Program-made: the position numbers and the translations under genes
In this document: positions 60,739-64,000 of the stretch, piece after piece
Numbering within the stretch: position 1 is the stretch's first letter
Layout: each line of letters begins with the position of its first letter
NCBI GenBank assembly: GCA_022497155.1
Contig: MU385714.1
Location: forward strand, 930,001 to 994,000
From: Whalleya microplaca
Taxonomy: Eukaryota; Ascomycota; Sordariomycetes; Xylariales; Xylariaceae
Reading direction: 5' to 3'
DNA length: 64,000 nt
Notes under the pieces: model-generated
Databases searched by the model: none
What the model was told of the DNA's origin: nothing
What the model saw: only the letters and a program-made list of their open reading frames with translations

Positions 60739-61408
60739 AAAAGGCAGAGGTTAGGATGGTGCTAAACAAGGGTGTATCATCTATGTAAAGAAATTGTATC
60801 GAGTCCCATACCGTTTCTAGTACCGTCTAAGCACTTCTACAGTCTAGCTCATACTTGTACTCGATAACGTCTAACATATATAATTCGGTGCATTCACAGG
60901 TAATCTTCCCCTCCATACTTCGCGGGTTCTAGCCATTGGATTCTCAGATGTGGAACATAAGCACTATACTAGCTTTATCGTAGCCTCCTGAAACTAGATT
61001 TATACTCGCTTGATGCGACATAGGTACGAAGCATCCCCTCGGCGATTCCTTACACACACGGACGGTGACGCACTTACACGATATGTGCGTGCGTACACGG
61101 CAGTTTTGAAATGTCTATTAAATATATTCGGGCCTCCTAAATCGTGCGCTTTACTATCTACCCAGAATTCTATCGAATTTCACAAGGATGGCAAGGCCAA
61201 AACGCAGGAGATGCTGTAATGTGGTAACCCACTATCGCAATCTTCGATAACTAATATTTATGAATGAACGACTATACTAGACTGGCATTCGGATCTCTCC
61301 TCTCTCTCAAACGGGAATTATTTCCCTCTACATTGATATTCAGGTATTCCTTCCTCCTAGCTTCAGAGAATTAATCGCTTCTGGCGAATTCTCCTTCGCC
61401 TCCTACGT
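60303..61408. other. Intergenic with assembly gap and homopolymer runs
   Basis: It contains the ALG2 3' flank, two long poly(T) tracts and ten N between them. Nothing else is recognised. Confidence 0.6.
60549..60737. other. Assembly gap (10 N) between poly(T) tracts
   Basis: N at 60597-60606. T-runs of roughly 35-40 lie at about 60549-60586 and 60704-60737, with T-rich sequence between. The true distance across the gap is unknown; the homopolymers probably caused the break. Confidence 0.9.
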
Positions 61409-61621
61409 CTAATGGACGCCATTCACAACGGCAGGCGCATGATCCCCACACAGACCATCCCTTGATTCATCCGGTTGCCAGGTTATGTTAGGACATTCGT
61501 AATTTGGATTGTTCCGTCTCTCTGCCCGATAAGTGTTGCATTGCTGGACCAGAATGTAGTTGGAGTGGTACCAAGCACCACACTCTCGGCAATACCATTT
61601 ATAGTGTTTCCAAACACACAT
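61409..61621 (-). CDS. Small Cys-rich protein, hypothetical
   Basis: A single 70-residue frame starting MCVWKHYKWYCRECGAWYH, with six Cys (2, 11, 14, 28, 43, 58) in C-x2-C and widely spaced single-Cys arrangement, plus many aromatic residues. It ends with VVNGVH. The pattern resembles the small MC-start Cys-rich proteins that are common and uncharacterised in filamentous ascomycetes; they may bind zinc. There is no signal peptide. I cannot name a family, and a short frame could be chance. Confidence 0.42.
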   Translation of the reverse strand: MCVWKHYKWYCRECGAWYHSNYILVQQCNTYRAERRNNPNYECPNITWQPDESRDGLCGDHAPAVVNGVH

Positions 61622-63897
61622 GCTGCCCGATCAAGATGAAGCTGTATCTAGCTCTGTGTATATGGTATTGTTGGCTGAGGTGAGGTTTGGGATGCTGGCG
61701 GTTCTGTTATTTTAAGTCAAATTGAAGTCGAGTGGAAAGTTAGTATAAGATAGGGTAGAGATCTTTATAACCTTCATATCCACGCTATCTTTTGAAACTG
61801 TTCTGAGTTGTTGGATGAGCATTGGCAATCGACATTCCCGCCCCATGACGAGGACCTCGTTCACCCAATTTCATAGTCATTGGTATGACTGTTCTATCAT
61901 CGCATCTCCATTTGCTTCATAGAGCTTTTTATAGTGACTCATAACCATATTTTTGCACATCTAGGAAAGAACCGAGTCAAGTGTTGCTGTGTTGGAGGAG
62001 AATGATGTATATCATATTATTCAACTGTCCTACAGACCTAGGGGTACGTGTATCTATTCATTATCGCCAAGTAAGGTTGACAGTCACGGAAGCAAACTTT
62101 TCTAAATTATAGTAGTATTTCAAGTTTACATTTCCAACAAAGTGGCCAATCTTAAACTCTTGTGTCATATCTTACGTTTGGACGATGACTAGGATGTAAC
62201 CAAACCGGGCAATGGGGTTGGTCAGCTGCTAACATAGGTTAAAGACCATTGCTATGGGGCTAGTATACCATACCTGGCACCAAGTGGCATATAAGGTGCC
62301 TACCTTCCTTTCAATTGCGTAGCTTTAGATGAATAGCTATTACGAAATCCAATTCCCTTCCCTTTGATGAAGAGTTATTATATGTGATATTAAGGTTATT
62401 TCTACTTTATTGATACGTATTGTCACCCGGCTATTGGAGCCAAGACCTGTTGGAAGCTATACGAGATGCAGGAATGCTGTACGAGTACATATATTGGGTG
62501 CTGTTGGATGTTATGATACTGTTGGATGTTATGATACTGTTGGATGTTATGATACTGTTGGATGTTATTCGATACTGTTGGATGTTATGATACTGTTGGA
62601 TGTTATTCGATACTGTTGGAATGTATGACTGCCTAACAAAAGGTATGATCACCAGACGGCGGCTACGTCGGCAACAGACTAGATACGTACCAGGAATATG
62701 TACCGCGGCAGAAGGTCTATAAAGACCTGTCGCCGACCCTTAGACTCAGATTGCAACTTAGAACCATAAGCACCTTCAGAGGCTCTAGAGAATTATTAGC
62801 TGAATTGATATATTCCAAGCCCTGATTACAGCCCTTGTCACACGTATAAGCTCCCTTTATATTGTATAGACTATCACCCTTCCCCACGATACTATATAGT
62901 TCTATTCTAACCATAGGAGCGTAGTGCTTTATACCTCCATTATAGTCCTTGAAATATACATCTACCATTACTAAGTATATAGTAGGAAGCCCAACAGGGA
63001 TATGAAACTCGGAGGCAAGCCATGCTCAACATTAGCATCTCCAAGTCCAATGAAAGACTTGTTAACTCAAGAGTAACAAGAAAGAAGAACCAACCTGGGT
63101 AGTTGCGTGTGTTCAATTAAACACAAAAGTGAAGCATATCTAGTCTACATTGGGGCGCATATTCCGTTCCAGCCATCGAGAACTTGTGCTCTCTCCTGCG
63201 GTCTGTTGCTCATGGACTATGGAGTCATAAATAGAAATATACACAAGTTAGCAATCAATCAAATATGAAAAGCTCATTACCTGCATTTCGCTCATTGGTG
63301 TAACATCGACGCATGCGGATGTCATTAATAAAAACCTAGCTTGCCTAGCAATACAATCCTTTGTCTCCAGAACAGAGATACTTAGGCGCACTGATCTGAG
63401 ACAGAAACGTTTTCGGATCTTTAGCTGCTCTCTTCGAATTCTGTATATACTTCTACAACCATACAGACATGCCGTTAAAATACCATGTACAAAAACTCTG
63501 ACAAGTGTACCTCACATGCGTCACAACACAACCAGGTCTACCATTCGACTCCCATGTCTCTCTGGCCAAGTAAGCCGCCCTCTTCCTCTGTTTAACAGGA
63601 ATCAGCCCCCTCTGTCAGGGGAAAAATAATGCAACAAAAGCTAGGCTGGTCTCCGCCTCTCATGTTTTTTAAAATCATAATAGCAGTACAAAACAATAGT
63701 GAATCGAACATAAGTGAACATGATGCACTTAGACTGCGCATGATCTAAGTCTCGACTCAGATCACATTAGCCTCAGTGATGGCAGAGCTCTCAGGATGAT
63801 TACATGCTGTGTCTTTCAAGGCGGCCATTCTTGACGCGCCATTTCAATATCTCCTGCCAGCCTGGGAATGACGTTGATTGCTGGTGTAGGGATGAGC
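61622..63897. other. Intergenic, 2.3 kb, with a tandem repeat and possible LTR relic
   Basis: No gene is recognised. It holds the 18/20-bp tandem repeat (62503-62614) and, directly after, a segment starting TGTTGGAATGTATGAC with a TATAAAG further on. A minus-strand 83-codon frame (62717-62968) has no recognisable features. Confidence 0.45.
62503..62614. repeat. Tandem repeat of 18- and 20-bp units, six copies
   Basis: Units read GTTGGATGTTATGATACT (18 bp) at 62503, 62521, 62539 and 62577, and GTTGGATGTTATTCGATACT (20 bp) at 62557 and 62595. They are perfect within each type. A seventh, diverged start (GTTGGAATGTATGAC) follows at 62615. Confidence 0.92.
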
Positions 63898-64000
63898 CTA
63901 TCCCCTACTATACCTATTATTATCAGGGGGCTGTGGTGGGCGTTGATCATACATATGTCTGGCGTCCTGAGGCCGCAACTGTTGTTGCAAGAGTGACTGC
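63898..64000 (-). CDS. Gln/Pro-rich C-terminus of a gene running off the right edge (partial)
   Basis: From 63999 leftward the minus strand is open for 33 codons: QSLLQQQLRPQDARHMYDQ, then a PPQPP segment and NNRYSRG before a TAG at 63900-63898. The Gln/Pro/Arg bias suggests real coding sequence from an upstream gene beyond the window. Alternatively AG|GTATAG could be a donor joining about 53 nt on to a short last exon ending EWPP. No family can be assigned. Confidence 0.35.
   Translation of the reverse strand, partial: QSLLQQQLRPQDARHMYDQRPPQPPDNNRYSRG

Noticed and set aside
62717..62968. 83-codon minus-strand frame
   Set aside because: No recognised motif; it sits in repeat-associated sequence and may be chance or part of an LTR relic.
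1..64000. CRISPR arrays, rRNA genes, biosynthetic cluster, prokaryotic operons
   Set aside because: Looked for and not seen; the gene set is unlinked eukaryotic housekeeping genes.

Overview
The window is nuclear DNA of a filamentous ascomycete (Pezizomycotina; probably a Sordariomycete, with less certainty). The evidence is many short 50-130 nt introns with GTA/GTR donors and CTAAC/CTGAC-like branch points, single-copy eukaryotic housekeeping genes, a fungal GH5 endoglucanase, and an AT-rich retrotransposon whose decay is purely by transitions, as in repeat-induced point mutation (RIP). Most gene models below were spliced by hand. Nearly all close into an open frame with a total length divisible by three, and family-conserved residues continue across each junction.

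Layout: 1-4988 is the 3' part of a HECT E3 ubiquitin ligase (TOM1/HUWE1 type, +). 6285-7565 is a secreted GH5 endoglucanase (-), convergent to it. 10390-10856 is the mitochondrial ribosomal protein uS19m (+), convergent with TAF10 (11319-11932, -); a diverged copy of the TAF10 C-terminal coding sequence lies just past the TAF10 stop. 12858-21070 is a complete but dead Ty1/copia LTR retrotransposon with 194-bp LTRs and a 5-bp target duplication. 22211-22672 is CTF8 (-), divergent from RPS6 (22999-24047, +). 24623-26180 is a ribose-phosphate pyrophosphokinase (-). 26181-31009 is gene-poor.

Next come a one-exon signal-peptide/one-TM protein with a long proline-rich tail (31010-32731, +), the HDEL receptor ERD2 (33569-34412, -), a UBL-WLM metalloprotease (35209-36243, +), a LicD-family protein (36926-38103, -), MRE11 (39667-42024, -) and a TCP11/SOK1 protein (42740-46015, -). 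They are followed by a ten-exon protein kinase-like gene with an in-frame 26-residue duplication and a GC-AG intron (48290-50813, +), the inositol hexakisphosphate kinase KCS1 (53477-57722, +) and ALG2 (58836-60302, +). A 10-N assembly gap between poly(T) runs, a small Cys-rich ORF, an 18/20-bp tandem repeat and an edge-truncated Gln/Pro-rich reading frame close the window.

There is no operon or gene-cluster logic; these are independent housekeeping genes with a few lineage-specific ones. The features most worth following up are the duplicated TAF10 C-terminal segment, the long palindrome inside the copia LTR, the roughly 2.3 kb of extra sequence between RNase H and the 3' LTR, the kinase-like gene, and the frame-preserving intron beside the catalytic Cys of the HECT ligase.
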